Origin: Pontederia crassipes
Taxonomy: Eukaryota; Streptophyta; Magnoliopsida; Commelinales; Pontederiaceae
DNA length: 64,000 nucleotides
Assembly (NCBI GenBank): GCA_030549335.1
Contig: CM060187.1
Location: forward strand, 54,704,203 to 54,768,202
Reading direction: 5' to 3'
Shown: positions 10,536 through 23,180 of the stretch, piece by piece
Position numbering within the stretch: position 1 is the first letter of the stretch
Layout: each line of letters opens with the position of its first letter
Notes under the pieces: generated by a model
Databases searched by the model: none
What the model was told of the DNA's origin: nothing
The model's input: the letters and a program-made list of their open reading frames with translations, nothing else
Program-made: the position numbers and the translations under genes

Positions 10536-11908
10536 TATGTATATGTACTCTGCATATATAGTACATAATTAAGACTGAAATCAAACAAAACGTCAACAAA
10601 GTTAGTTTTCTTTTATTATTTTAGTCAGAAAATGAATTATTACTACTTATCTTTTCGACTTCGAATTAGTCTGATGCTAATAGCATAGCCAAACACCCAA
10701 AAAAATTAGTGATGTGTTGAATTTGTAACAAATAAATTTGCTAGCAAGCGCATTAGTCGTATCAAATAATAAAGTAGAGAGTAGAGTGTGGAATCCACGA
10801 GGAACTAGTTAAATCTAATATATCTTAATAATCTACAAGGAGAAAAAAGTTTTTGTGTAAATATAGAAAATAAATGTGTAGAAAAATAAATAATAGAAAA
10901 TAAAATAAAATGGTGTTGAGTCTTGAAAATTTTGAATGATTAATGTAAAGATAAATGTGTTGTAATAGTTGAGTTATAACAAAAAGTAATAGATTCGATT
11001 CTTAAGAAAAATTATGAGTACATAAAATATTGACCTCTCAAAACGAGTAAATCAAATTATCTTAACTTCTAATGAAACTAATAAATGCAAACGATGAGTC
11101 AATTATTAATCTTACAGAGAGTTAAGATGTATTAATATATATCTTCTAGACCATTATTCACTCACAAACCTAGATAGAATAATAGACTGCACGAAATCCA
11201 ACACAAATGATGAGTTACCGAACACGTGTTATGTATGCTTCAACTTAAAAGTAAAAGATCAATTATCAAAGTAATAATAATTCCTAAAATTAATCACTCC
11301 TCTTATAGGTTTGTAATCTAATATAAGAAGTCAAATAACTCATCAAAAGACAATGAACTTAACATGCATAATCAAAAGAAACCGAAAAGATAAATTAACT
11401 TGACCAATAATAAGGTTCAAATAGTTTTCTCCTTGAAAAAAAATATAAAATCTTTATTACAGAAATAATAAACTATAAGAATTAGATAAAAGAGCATCCA
11501 AACATATGATAGAAGAATAATTTGCATCCTTCAGAACTTCTGGACGATCGTGCAACCCAATCGACGAGTTGTTGACTTCAAAACTTCTTCTCTACAATAA
11601 GGCAAGAATTCCTAGATCTCAAGTACCTAAGCACCACCAAAGAATTCCTAAATGCATGACTAATTATATGTTATAATTTGCATCCATTAGTTAGCTTTCT
11701 TCCACTAGACCAAATTTGGATTTTTTTTTTAAAAAAAACTCATAAGTTGCTGTGAATGGTATTTATTTGCATAAGAACTCAAGTCCTTCAAAATATTTAT
11801 CAGACACTTATTTATCAGAAAGCGAATAATAATTAAGAAAACAATTAACTCAAATAACAGCTTTCCGAACTCAAACCAAAATGAACTAAGATGAGCAAAA
11901 AGATAACT
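10536..11908. other. AT-rich non-coding stretch, possibly an old retroelement remnant
   Basis: No protein similarity found. The segment at 10740-10815 (GCTAGCAAGCGCATTAG followed by GGAATCCACGAGGAACTAG) resembles a sequence I recall from repeated DNA of many plants, usually tied to LTR elements. No LTR pair or target duplication could be located. Confidence 0.3.
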
Positions 11909-12205
11909 TGTTGGAAGTCATGCCGCAGCCTTCGTCATCGTCTCCAGGCAGAACTGAAGAAAGTAGCGGCAGAGACATTGCCAGAGTTCTTTTTCATGTT
12001 TCGTAGCGGTCTATAACGATTTACCATTTAACTATTTCTTGTATTAGTATTTCTTTAGTATAAATAGGTGCCCTTTGTAATTGCTTCCACACATATTGAA
12101 TAGAATACATTTTCTTTCATCTGCAACTTTTCTTCTCTCCTCGTGTCCACAATTCTTCTTTATGCTCAACCTCCAGCCTCCAGCGACTCACAGGCGGAGC
12201 TCACA
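11909..12205 (+). repeat. 5' LTR
   Basis: Carries a TATA box (TATAAATA, 12059-12066) and a downstream leader. The exact 3' end is uncertain by up to 10 nt because the primer site lies 10 nt beyond the last CA shared with the other LTR. Confidence 0.85.
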
Positions 12206-12215
12206 AAATTTGACA

Positions 12216-12227
12216 TGGTATCAGAGC
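12216..12227 (+). other. Primer binding site (initiator tRNA-Met)
   Basis: TGGTATCAGAGC, the usual copia primer site. Confidence 0.88.
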
Positions 12228-14106
12228 GTCATCGTTGAAGGTCTCTCGAGTTCCAACTTGCTGTGAGAGATCGCAGTCAGAAGTTGTAGTCGTCTTCTTC
12301 GTCGTCGGCGTCTTCAAGCTCTCATCGTTGTGTGCCTTTAGCCACAATGGCACCTGAGAGCCCAGGCACATCATGATCGGAGGTGGATCGAAACTTTTCG
12401 GAATTTATTTTCCTATTTGTTCTTCATTTGTTTTCAATCTTCTCCTTTTCCGTTCTCCTTTTCCATTTTCTCTATGTTTTTCAGTGTTTTTTCCTATTTT
12501 CTTCATATGAGTTTCATCTTATCATGATTCACATTTTTCCATTCTTGATGCTTGGCGATCGAGTTTCCCGATCCTCCTCACCGACGATTGTAGTTATCTC
12601 TATATTTTTGGTTTGTTGTTGATCGAGCTCGACTTGCCGGAGTTTGTATCGGATCTTGACTCCTCTGCTGCCGGTGGTGATGGATTGTTCCTCAAGTCAT
12701 CAATTCCTTGTATTGCCTTAGTTTTTTCCTTCATGTACTTGCATCTCTTGCTCTTTCTCGAACGCCAGGTGTTTGATCGGCTTCTGAAAGGTGCTATGTT
12801 ATTACGTGTATTCCTTGCCATTGTCCTTCATCTCCGATCGAGTTTGTTGTCGTCTTCCATCATGTGTTCTTTTTCATTTCAAACTCTTGATTTCTCGTTG
12901 TGTTTCCCTTCATTTTCACATATATTGTTCTTTATCTCTTCTCAGCTTTTCTACGTTTTCTTTCGGTGAACGATCAAATCCGTTTCATCGGATGAAACCA
13001 TCGCCACATTTCCGATTCAGTTCTTCTTCGATTTCTTATCTTGTTCGACTCATCAAAGTCAATTTAGTTTCCTATGTTCGTCATTGTTTGTTTCTTGTTT
13101 GTCCATGTCTCTATTATCTCTATCTAGTCCTCGCTGATGTTAGCCAAGTTAGCTAACGATGTTCTTTGTTTTTTTCTTGTTCATCATAGTTCCTATCTTG
13201 TCGTCCTCATGTTTCTCTTGTAGGCAACAAATCATTCGATTCTTTTGTTCTCCCTATTTTTCAACATCTGATCTTGGACTTCTGCCTCTTTGACTGTGCC
13301 ATTCGGATCATGAAGCTCATAAATATTAGATGGAAGTTCCATTTAAACGATCCTCAGGTCACCAGCGATGGAATAGCAAAGAGTTCCTCAGGTCGTTTCT
13401 CCGATGATGGAACCATGTTAAAAGCATTCCTCAGGTCTCATGGCTTCCTTTCATCAAGTGTTTGATGTGAAGCTTCTTTCGACGTATGCAACCTCTTTCC
13501 GATCCACTTGTAGTCGAGCAGTCGAGACATCATCATTACTGATCCTTCTGTCACCGTGCAAGTTGATGCCGTTTGGGGGTCTTCCCGCCGACTTGAGGGT
13601 GGCCGTGTTGTCAACTTCGTCCCGGAGCAGAGCCGAGAGGAGTAGTTGCAGAGAACTTGCATATTACATGTAGCAGCATTTAGCATTTCTTCTTCTCTGT
13701 TGTGTCAGCATATTCACTAAATGAGCTGCTGCCTAGCTTGTGTTGGACAAATTGTTCAACAGTGTCATCCTCCTCTTCAGCATCTCAATGGCTTAGTCTT
13801 CAACGTCTCAGAGGGCGAACAACCTTCTTGATCTCCAGCTGCCACCTTAAAGCATCTTCTATTTGTAGTTGTCGTGCGCCTTTGTAGATGTTCAACGAGC
13901 CGCTCTGATTTTCTCCAGCTAGTGCGGCCTTCTTGACAGTGAGTGTTGCTGTGTTTGCTCGTCCATGGTGTCTTTTATTGAAGCAGATGTGGTTCTTCTC
14001 AACGTTGACATGATCATTATGCAAGTTATCATCAACTAACTGTCTGCAGCCTTGATGACTTGTTCTTCAAGTTGTCGGCGTCCAAATTTCTTCCCACCGT
14101 CAACTT

Positions 14107-14115
14107 ATGGGGGAC
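14107..14115 (+). other. Polypurine tract
   Basis: ATGGGGGAC directly abuts the TG of the 3' LTR. Confidence 0.7.
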
Positions 14116-14416
14116 TGTTGGAAGTCATGCTGCAGCCTCCGTCATCGTCTCTAGGCAGAGCTGAAGAAAGCAGCAGCAGAGACATTGCCAGAGCTCTTTT
14201 TTTATGTTTCGTAACAGTCTATAGCGATTTACCATTTTAACTGTTTCTTGTATCAGTATTTCTTTAGTATAAATAGGTGCCCTCTGTAGTTGCTTCCACA
14301 CATATTGAATAGAATACATTTTCTTTCATCCGCAACTTTTCTTCTCTCCCCGTGTCCACATTTCTTCTTTCTGCTCAACCTCCAGCCACTCACCGGCAAG
14401 TTCATCGGAGCTCACA
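14116..14416 (+). repeat. 3' LTR
   Basis: Direct copy of 11909-12205, including the TATA box at 14268-14275. A 7-nt CCTCCAG duplication present in the 5' LTR is absent here. Confidence 0.85.
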
Positions 14417-17124
14417 AACTTGAGAGCGATGACAAAGAGGTTAAGATTCAGACTCACACCGCTGAGCATCTTTTTATAAAGATTGTCTATTGGAAAAAAG
14501 ATCTGCAGATAAAGTATATGTATGTAGATAATATTCTGTAGTTTCTGTAATGTATTTGATTTTACATACCTACTTGCATCTTCATAGTAATTAGTTTCTC
14601 TAATGTAACAAGTTCCTTGTTTTCTCAAGGTAATTTTCTGCCATATCACAATACTCAATATCAAGGTCTTCCTGGTTCAACATTTCCAAATAGAACAAGC
14701 GGTTGTATGGCAAAAAAAAAAAAAGAGCTGGATGTATGGAATGCCATGAACCATTTTGTAGCTTTTGTAAACAAAAATATGAATCTAATTATAGAGAATC
14801 TGACTAGGCCGCAGACTACTTAGCGAAAAATGTGCTCGAATTCAGTGCCTCAGATTTTGTATTTGGACCTAATTTTTCCCATTTTGCTAACAAATCAGAT
14901 GAAATCATTTATCGATCGATACACGGCACTATAACAGCTGCAATCAAACAACATTATATTGTCATTTTTTAGCATGTGCAGCTTTGGATTCTCCCTGTGG
15001 CAAAAGCTAAAGATGCATGCAATGATGGATGAACGGACACCTCAACCAAGTAGGGAACTTTTATCAAACTGCCTTCCATCCCATACTTATCTGACCATTG
15101 GATAGCTTTCTTTCTGGTCTCAACTCTCAAGCATCAATATTAAATAAACCGTATCGCAGTTCTGAAAGATGTCCAAGGTGTCTCACTGCCTCCATGCTCT
15201 CGCCCACCCACTTGTCTGACCTAAGGAACGATGAGGCGAACCCAGGAATCTTTCAATACCTCTCGAGTTCGAGTTATAACAGTAAAGGATGGAGATTCTT
15301 CTCTCCTCATTATCTTGTGTATATGATGTGGAGGAGCAGTGGAGACAATGAGCCAATAGGAAGTGGACGTGTTTCGATCTTCAAGTTGATTGTTTGTGGC
15401 ATGTTGTGATGAACTATTGAGGTCCCATATGGAGTGGAGAGATCTAGAATTTAAATTTTTGTGAATAGAAAAAAATTTTGTCGAGAGTTTTATCCGTCAT
15501 CCACGGTACGGCGAGGCGATATAAAATTAATCTAACGGATGAGGTGTATGCATCGTGACTTTAATTTATAAATAATACCTATAATTTTTAATGTCACAAC
15601 CATTGAGATATGGAATCGCTTTTCAAAAAAAAGATGAATTGAGAGAGTTATAAATAAAAAAAATGAATTGAGGGGCTGGACAAGTTCATGGTTTTTTTTT
15701 CTTTCATTAAAGAACCATTGAGCCCATGTCGTGAGCTCTGTGGTTCCACATGGATGTCAGACAGTATGATTTGAGAGGGCCACCACCATTAACATGTTTG
15801 ATGTTTCTTCTCCAATCTCCCTGCTCCCTGTTCTCAGCAGTCAGCAGGAACAGTGGTCAGCTCTGCTTTCTTTCAGCTCACATGCCTTCCATGCATTCCT
15901 AAGCCAATTAAATGCCCTCCTTGGTTGCGTGATTCAGGTACGTGATGCAGCCTTTTTGAGCAACTGCCCTAATATGGTCGCTACAGTCGAGGTACCTGTT
16001 TCAGGCTAATCAATGGAAAATTTTTTCTTAAGCAGCTGTTACAGTTCACCTCATGAAATTATTATCTCCCTCCAACCAAACGTTTTGTTCGTTATGTCAT
16101 GAACGAGGTAAAAGCTTGCTTTGCTGTCCTGTTAATTTAATTTTGATGTCATTTTGGTGGTAGCTATTACAACCATAAAATGTAATGAAAAAGGAAAACA
16201 TAGGAGCTTAGCAAGAGGAAATCAATAGATTTAACATTTTAATCTATTTCTCTTACAAGAAGAAACAACTTAAATTTTCAGATTAAAAAGGACGTCTCTT
16301 CAGAGGGATGGTACAATGGAAAAGTAGACATCGCAGGGAACCAGGGACTTCCTGGTCAACATATTCCTTGTTCAAAAGGCAAATATATTCATTCTTGGTC
16401 AAATATACATTCTTTTGCCTCTTCCAATGCTAAAGTTCGTTTCTGTTGGTGGACAAAGCAGGAAGCAATGGAGGGCCATTCATGGCTTTCTTGGAGATTT
16501 AAAAGGCCTCTTTTGCAGACCAATATCAAATGAACATTTGGCGCTCTTATCAAGGTTCGCACCATTTTATATTTTTATCTATGGATTACAATTATCTTCT
16601 TGGTACTTTGGCATTTAAGTTTGCACCCTTGTTGCCCTAATAATGTGCATTACTACAACTTCTGAGATAATGGCAGTCTGCCAAAGACATACCATATGTT
16701 TGTCAATATTAAGAGATTTCTAGCTTTTTTTTAATGGTTAGCAGAAGGCTGCAGAGCAGAAGCAGACACTACAAAGACCGCAAACAACATATTGCCTTGG
16801 CTTGATGCCTTTAATAAATGACGGAAACAAGGGCAAGAACAGCATTAATTCAAATTTTTTAAGCCCTTACACAAACCAAAGCTCCAACTAAATATAACAT
16901 GTGCTGATCCACTTGTGCCCTGTCCAAGTTCAGAGATCTGTGCAAAACACAACCCACGTACACATCCAAATCACTCAAGCCTTGTTCCTAAACCGTAATT
17001 AATCCCTAAACCGAACCCTCCGATGCCCGAATTAGCCACACCGGGGTTCTTAATAGTTAATCCTCTTAACTAGACCTCAACTTAGTGGTCAACTAGCCAC
17101 TTTGAGTAGTAAAAGCAGTATGAC
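14417..17124. other. Intergenic DNA and 3' flank of the GH9 gene, no gene seen
   Basis: Short frames occur (for example 15098-15409 and 15794-16009), but none shows a domain, splice structure or codon pattern that supports a gene. The final few hundred bases probably hold the endoglucanase 3' UTR. Confidence 0.4.
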
Positions 17125-19357
17125 TCATAGCTGCCCAAACGAGTGGGCCAAGTAAGCAAGGGCTCCCACCAGGGGCGCGTTGGTGTAGGTCGCCGGCTCG
17201 GAGTGCTCGTAGTCTGACCGCTGGTCAGGGAAACGGTCCGAAGCGTCCGGTCCGCCGACGACCGCTCCGACCAAGGGGTTCGGGTTCGGCGCCGCCGAGT
17301 TGAGCACTGAGAAGCCGGAGGAGCACTCAATCTTGGCCGGGTGTTCCGCGACGGACGGCAGGGATGAGCCCCGGTGGTGGACCCGCTCCGGGTATCTTGC
17401 GCCATAGCCCACCATGTACGACATCCCCTGCGGGTTGGCACCCAGGATGTAGTCCACCTGGGTCCCGTCAGAAGGCACCACACGCCACGAAATTAGAACA
17501 CACCGCAAACGTGCTCCGCCGGAACAAAGTGAGTAAAAAACCTCTACAACGTTCTCACCTGGCGCTTGGCGATGCTGCGGAGCTTGTGAGGGGTGACCGT
17601 GACGCCGCCGCAGGAGACGACGTTGGAGGAGAAGGTGAGGTACTTGGCGTAGGTGAGCAGCAAGAAGGAGGTGGAGGTCACGTACTGCATGTTGCTGTCG
17701 CCCATCTTGAACAGCAACCCTCCTGCGACATTCACAAGAAACCAGCAGATTGAAGTCACTCAAATGACTCCTTAAAACCTTACGCTGCAAACAGCAGAAT
17801 AACTGAGAAGTGAGAACAGAGACCTGGAGTATATTGAGTTTGGGAGGAGGGGGTGCCTGGGACGAGGGAGCAGATGAAATTGTCAGCGTGGCCCTTGTAG
17901 TCGTGCAGGGACTTCACGTTTTGGACGAGGAATGCCTGCACAAACAAAAATTTCGACAAGTTTTTAAGATGCTGGAGGCAACAATGGCAGATAGAGAAGG
18001 AACCAAAAGCGCTCTGGATACCTTGGAGAGGAGGATCCTGGCACCCACATGCTTGTTATCCCAGCCGAAGGTGTTGTCGGATTCATCAGCTCCGAGGGTT
18101 TGACCGTTGACCTCTATGTAGTTGAGGTATGTGGGGTTCTTGGTGGCCTTGTGAAGCCACGCTGCTCCCCATAGCAACTCGTCCTTTTTATATTTGAAGT
18201 AGCAACGGCAGACCAGAAACAGAGGATGAGCTCAAAAGCAAATGGTGGTGTTCTTCACATAGAAAGTACAGACAAAATTATAGAAAAATAGGAGTTAGTT
18301 GAGCTAAATAGAACGAACTTGGTAGCCGGAGAAGGAGCAGTAGAAACTGCACACGACATTCTTCAATCCGTCGCTGTAGGCTCCTCTGTGCTTGTCCGCA
18401 AACTCAAACACCTAGGCACGGATACCATTTTTGGGCAAAAGGAAGTAAGGACTCGTAGTAGGGAGGGATGAGTTGTGCGTTTGTTCTTAGTGTATACTAT
18501 GTAATACCTCAATGGCTCTGTTCAAGAGGAGCTTGGAGTACGAAGGGTCGGATTTCCTGAAGACCAAGGAAGCAGAGGCGAGGGCAGCTGCGGTCTCGGC
18601 GGCGACGTCGGAGCCCGGACTGTTGCTGTCCACCTTGTAGACTGATCTGGGGGTGTCCATGTCCTCCGGCCTCTCCCAGCAAGCATGGTCTTTGTACGCG
18701 TCTCCGACCTGCCAAAAAAATGTGATAGTAAGATATTTGATGGGCAAATGACTTGTGAACAGAAGCTGCACTGATGCCACGAAGGATGGTTCATGGGACG
18801 CCGAGCAAGACCTGGACATAGATGGTGTTGGCATGAGCTGTGGCCTTGAGAAGGTAGTCAGTGGCCCAGCGGATGGCCTCCCTCGCGTGCTGTAGCTCGC
18901 CCTTCATGAGGCCGCCGAACTCTATGACGCTCCACGAAAGCATAGTGGCAGTGAACGCCATGGGGAAGCCAAACTTCATGTTGTCCCCTGCATCGTAGTA
19001 TCCTCCGACCAGGTCCACCTGCATTTTGCAGGTGTCCTTAGTATGTCCATTTACCATGGCAACGAGAAGCAGTAGGAACAAGGAAAGAAAATAGCAAGAG
19101 AGAAGAAGGCTTTAGCTCAGAGCTCTTACGTTCATGGCCGAGCCATCAGAGAGGCCGGAGTCCCTCCTCCAGGACATCCTCTGGTTAGCAGGGAGCTTCC
19201 CCGACCTCTGGCCCTCGAAGAAGAGAATGGACTTGGAGAGGGCGTCTCTGTAGTCATGGGTGGCGACGCCGTGGTGAGGGTGGTGGGCAGGACGGCCAAA
19301 GGCACTAGGAAGAAGAAGGGCGGTCAAGAAACAGAGGAGGAAAAAGCTCGAAGCCAT
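17125..19357 (-). CDS. GH9 endo-beta-1,4-glucanase (secreted), 8 exons, 499 aa
   Basis: Exons: 19357-19130, 19018-18812, 18708-18508, 18411-18319, 18183-18022, 17935-17824, 17722-17559, 17457-17125. All introns are GT-AG and phases agree (1500 nt). Residues 1-21 form a signal peptide ([21 protein letters not shown]). GH9 landmarks are [15 protein letters not shown] with the catalytic-base Asp (residues 85/88), [19 protein letters not shown] (His 416/417) and [16 protein letters not shown] with Asp 471 and general acid Glu 476. It ends shortly after [10 protein letters not shown], with no membrane anchor and no C-terminal CBM49, so it is a class B secreted enzyme. The enzyme cleaves beta-1,4-glucan in the wall during growth, fruit ripening or abscission. 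An in-frame ATG at 19450 lies upstream of the TATA box, so the ATG at 19357 was chosen. It looks intact. Confidence 0.95.
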
Positions 19358-19436
19358 TTGGCGTTCAACCGAGCCGCCCAACTGGAAACGAACGCCACAG
19401 GCAGAGAGCGCAGAGAGAGCATTGAGAAGTGAGCTC

Positions 19437-19443
19437 CATTTAT
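19437..19443 (-). promoter_or_regulatory. TATA box of the GH9 gene
   Basis: The minus strand reads TATAAAT, 80 bp upstream of the chosen ATG. It rules out the upstream in-frame ATG at 19450. Confidence 0.7.
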
Positions 19444-21246
19444 AGACCACTCTGCTTTCAGCTTTGCTCCTGTCATGAATAATTATAAACTGCTTTGGAA
19501 AAAGCTTCTCCTCTCGCCCAGTTATTATTATTATTATTATTATTATTGTTATTTTTTACTGTTCCCAAAGGTTCACATGAGGAGGCAGCAAGTTATAATA
19601 ATTCCACTTCACTTTTAGCACTATATTTAATATTGTGATATACAATACAATATTAATACTTTATTTTATAATAATAATAACAAAATGATTAATAATGAAG
19701 AATAAACACTCATTGTCTTACTAATGTTGGATGTTTGCTAATTAATTTTCTCGTCTTAGAATGTAGGCAAGCTTGTAAGTCTTGTAGTTTAGGTTTTATA
19801 CTGTTCAAACTCGGCATACATATTTTGCTAAATTAAACACAAGTTAGGTTTTATATAATGTTCAAGCTTGGAGTCTAGGACTGCAAATTAAACACGACAC
19901 GGCGCAAGCTTTTTTCCTGCCTTTTCAACTTTATACAATGCTTACATGAAATTATGAGCGCATTTAATAAATATATTGTACTACAAAGTACAAATGTATT
20001 ATTTCAAAATCTAAAATTTATGTAAATTTGATCATCAATTCCCTTAAATGTAAGTTTCTATTACTTTTCAATTTATTATAAGTGACTCTTAGTCCCTTGA
20101 CGATGTACACCGTGTAAGCTTTTTTCTATTCATTTTTGTAAACTTAATAATTTGATTAAAAAGTAAAAGGAATGTACGTTATTTATTTAAAAAAATAAAA
20201 CAAGAAAAAAATTGGGGGAGTAATTTAGTCTTTTCATAAATGATATTTTTTTTGTTATCATTTTAATCCTTCCCATGATTTTTTATTTTTTATATTTTTT
20301 ATTTCATATTTTTCTAAAATGAATGATAATTTAACGGAAAATGTAATAAAATTTAGCGAAAAATTATGATAGTTTATGGGGGTTTATGAAAATAACTATT
20401 TAAATTTTCAATTGAACTAGTATTTTTTATACAACAATTATAAATCAATTTGTTATGACAGAGCGACATAAGCGTCGTATATTAATTTGGAAAAAAAAGT
20501 TAAGTTGGTGATTGCAAAAAGGAAGAGTCAATGATAAATTCATACCTTTAATATATGTGCGCAAAATGTCTTTAAAAGTATTAAACAATATCAAATGTCC
20601 AAATTTACTCGAATTACACTTAAATATAGAGTTATAATGCACCACAAAAGATAACAATTAGTGGTTCGTTTTATTTCTTTTCTCCAAGTAAAATCAAATT
20701 TCCAACATAAAATTGTAGAAACCAAATATACTCAATTAAATTCGTTCATTGAATGTATGCGCTTCGTGAGTTTAGAGTTGATGTTGCAATTCATATTCCA
20801 AAGGACAAGTAGAATAGTGAATATAGACATTAACTACGCACAATTTTATTATTCAATCAACGATAAATTTGTCAACCTCATTTATGCCAAAATAAAATTT
20901 CAAACCGTATGTTTGGACTTATATATTTATCCTGTGTCAAAAACACTCTTGATAAACAAATTTTTTTTAAAAGAAAAGTAGAAACATTTGAAATTCATGT
21001 TTAAATTGATAAGCGAATATACATTACAAGGAATTCAATGAATTCATATGTGGCCATATATAAAAGAAGAAAACGAGCTGCCTAGAGAAGAAGCTAATCT
21101 CCATATGCATGGCATTTATACCAGAACGGACTGATTCATAAATAAGGCGACATTATGCATCTCCTCTCCTCCAGTGTCTCAGATGAAAGCGGCAAGCCTC
21201 GAACTATTTTCTCCCCGTCAAACTCTTGTAATCCAGCGCTGTTTGC

Positions 21247-21248
21247 GG

Positions 21249-21302
<54 letters not shown>
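21247..21302. repeat. (CT)n microsatellite
   Basis: About 27 CT units, which generate the Leu/Ser-repeat frames nearby. Confidence 0.95.
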
Positions 21303-21304
<2 letters not shown>

Positions 21305-21988
21305 GTTATCACTTTATCCATCTCGTGTGTGCATAGTGATATACGACGGTATGTGTCATGGTGTGTGTCCCGTGTCGTTGTCTTCTGACTTTTTTTCATG
21401 TTTACGTCGTTTTCGGGCTGATTCCTGTTCGTCGGAGGAAAGTTGACGTAAAAACGGGAACACGATCGTTAATTACGCGGACAGCAACAACACAAACGCA
21501 AAGACGGCATACGACTGATGAGTGATGACAACCCCAACCAACCGTTGCAAGTTACAAGTTACAACGCCCCCATGCACCCCCACACCACCCCAACGGGAGA
21601 CCCCGATCCAAGTTATGTTGCCGTTGCTCGCTTGCTGCACGCATCATCTGTACATGCCTTTTCAAACTTATCTTCCAACGGTACAACTTGGGGGAGCCAT
21701 TTGTCGCAGGTCTACGTAGGATAATACAATACATTGATGAGACATGGCCACGCTCAAGACAAACAACAACGAAAAAAAGAGTAGTACTTCTCAAGCCATT
21801 TTATTCGACTTCAAATTAAGTTGGGGGCTCCATCGATTTGTCTCTGCCCCTCCACACGCATCATGCACCCGTGAGCTGTTTTATGATCTGATATCTTAGA
21901 TCCATTACGTTCGCCATGGGAAGAAGATTCAACTCTCGTTGCATTGTTTTACTGAACATTATTCAAGTCATTAAGGGGACCGTCTTAA

Positions 21989-21997
21989 TCAGCAATT

Positions 21998-22034
<37 letters not shown>
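21989..22034. repeat. (AT)n microsatellite
   Basis: About 22 AT units, roughly 115 bp downstream of the pectinesterase stop codon. Confidence 0.93.
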
Positions 22035-22036
<2 letters not shown>

Positions 22037-22149
22037 AATTTTATTATTCCAACTGGTACGTACTAACTGCAAAATGACAAGAAGATGGAACAAATATATT
22101 CAATTCTAAACTCGAAGGAATTACTAAGAAACTTCCAAATCCTAGCTAG

Positions 22150-23108
22150 TTAATTAAACCCTAAATAATACGGGAAGGACGTCCCGTTCAACCACATGCC
22201 GCCCTGTATGAAGTTGCCGGCCGTGAAGTTGGCGGCCACGGCGGAGCTCTTGATGACCCTGTAGCCGGGCCAGGTGACCCTGCGCGAGGTGTTCGACCCG
22301 GGCCCCCTGTTCTTGTACTCGCCGTAGTAGAGCGTGTCCAGGGCGAAGCTATCGTTCCACTCCAGCCACCCCTTGGGGCTGATGAGGCTGTCGAGGAAGG
22401 ACTGCATGTACACCGTCCGCGAGTACTGCTTCCACGGCCGGCCAAGGTACGTGGAGAAGTTGGACTGCACCGGTATCAGGTCGGCGGCTGCCGTCACCTT
22501 GCAGTTCTGGATGGAGATGCCCGTGTTCTGGTTGGGGTCCTCGCGGCCCTGCGCCGTGAAGATGTTCTGCTGGTTGGACATCGGCTGCCGGGCGTAGAGG
22601 TTGCACTTCTGGAACACGACGGCCGCGTTGCCGAAGATGAAGTCGACGGTGCCGTAGATGTCGCACTCCCGGTAGAACTGGCGCAGGGAGTGGACGTAGA
22701 GCGTGTCCTGGTAGCCCACGAAGCTGCACTTGTAGAAGGCGGACAGGTCCGCCCCGACCCTCAGCGCCACGGCCTGGTGCTTGCTTGCCCCTGCGTAGTT
22801 CTCTACGGTGATGCCCCGCATCAGGAATCCATTGCCGACCACAGCTGTTGCATGCATCAGATGCAGATCTTTTAGTTAATTAGCACAACTTCGCTCAAAA
22901 TCCCAGTGTTACATTTTGATTTAATGTGGCAGTGGTCGACAAAATATTACACCCTCACAATTCACTCAAGAGATACTTGTCGAGTAATTTCTTATCCTTC
23001 ATAGTTCTACAGGTTTGACATATACTTCATAACTCAAATACAAGAAAATAAAAAGAATTTATATCAGTTTTACCAGTGAGGATCAAATTTGAAATCTGTT
23101 TATTTCTG

Positions 23109-23180
<72 letters not shown>

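Larger units (their letters stand above)
11909..14416 (+). mobile_element. Non-autonomous copia-type LTR retroelement (TRIM/LARD-like), 2.5 kb
   Basis: Two direct repeats of about 300 bp (11909-12205 and 14116-14416) begin TGTTGGAAGTCATG and end GGAGCTCACA. A primer site TGGTATCAGAGC (12216-12227), matching the 3' end of initiator tRNA-Met, follows the first. A purine-rich ATGGGGGAC directly precedes the second. The 1.9-kb interior has no recognisable gag, protease, integrase or reverse transcriptase, so it must move in trans if at all. The flanks share AACT (11905-11908 and 14417-14420), one base short of the usual 5-bp duplication. Roughly 20 substitutions separate the LTRs by eye. Confidence 0.88.
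19460..22149. other. AT-rich intergenic DNA, no gene seen
   Basis: Includes (TTA)n at 19518-19547 and two listed microsatellites. No frame with protein similarity found. The right end probably includes the pectinesterase 3' UTR. Confidence 0.45.

Noticed and set aside
12613-13156. Frames inside the copia-type element that could be gag
   Set aside because: Composition is T-rich and hydrophobic, with no zinc knuckle, protease or RT motif.
22188-22729. Arg/Pro-rich frames antisense or shifted to pectinesterase exon 2
   Set aside because: Shadows of GC-rich coding sequence. The same holds for frames over the other pectinesterase, PMEI, GH9, RING and 45078-45683 exons.
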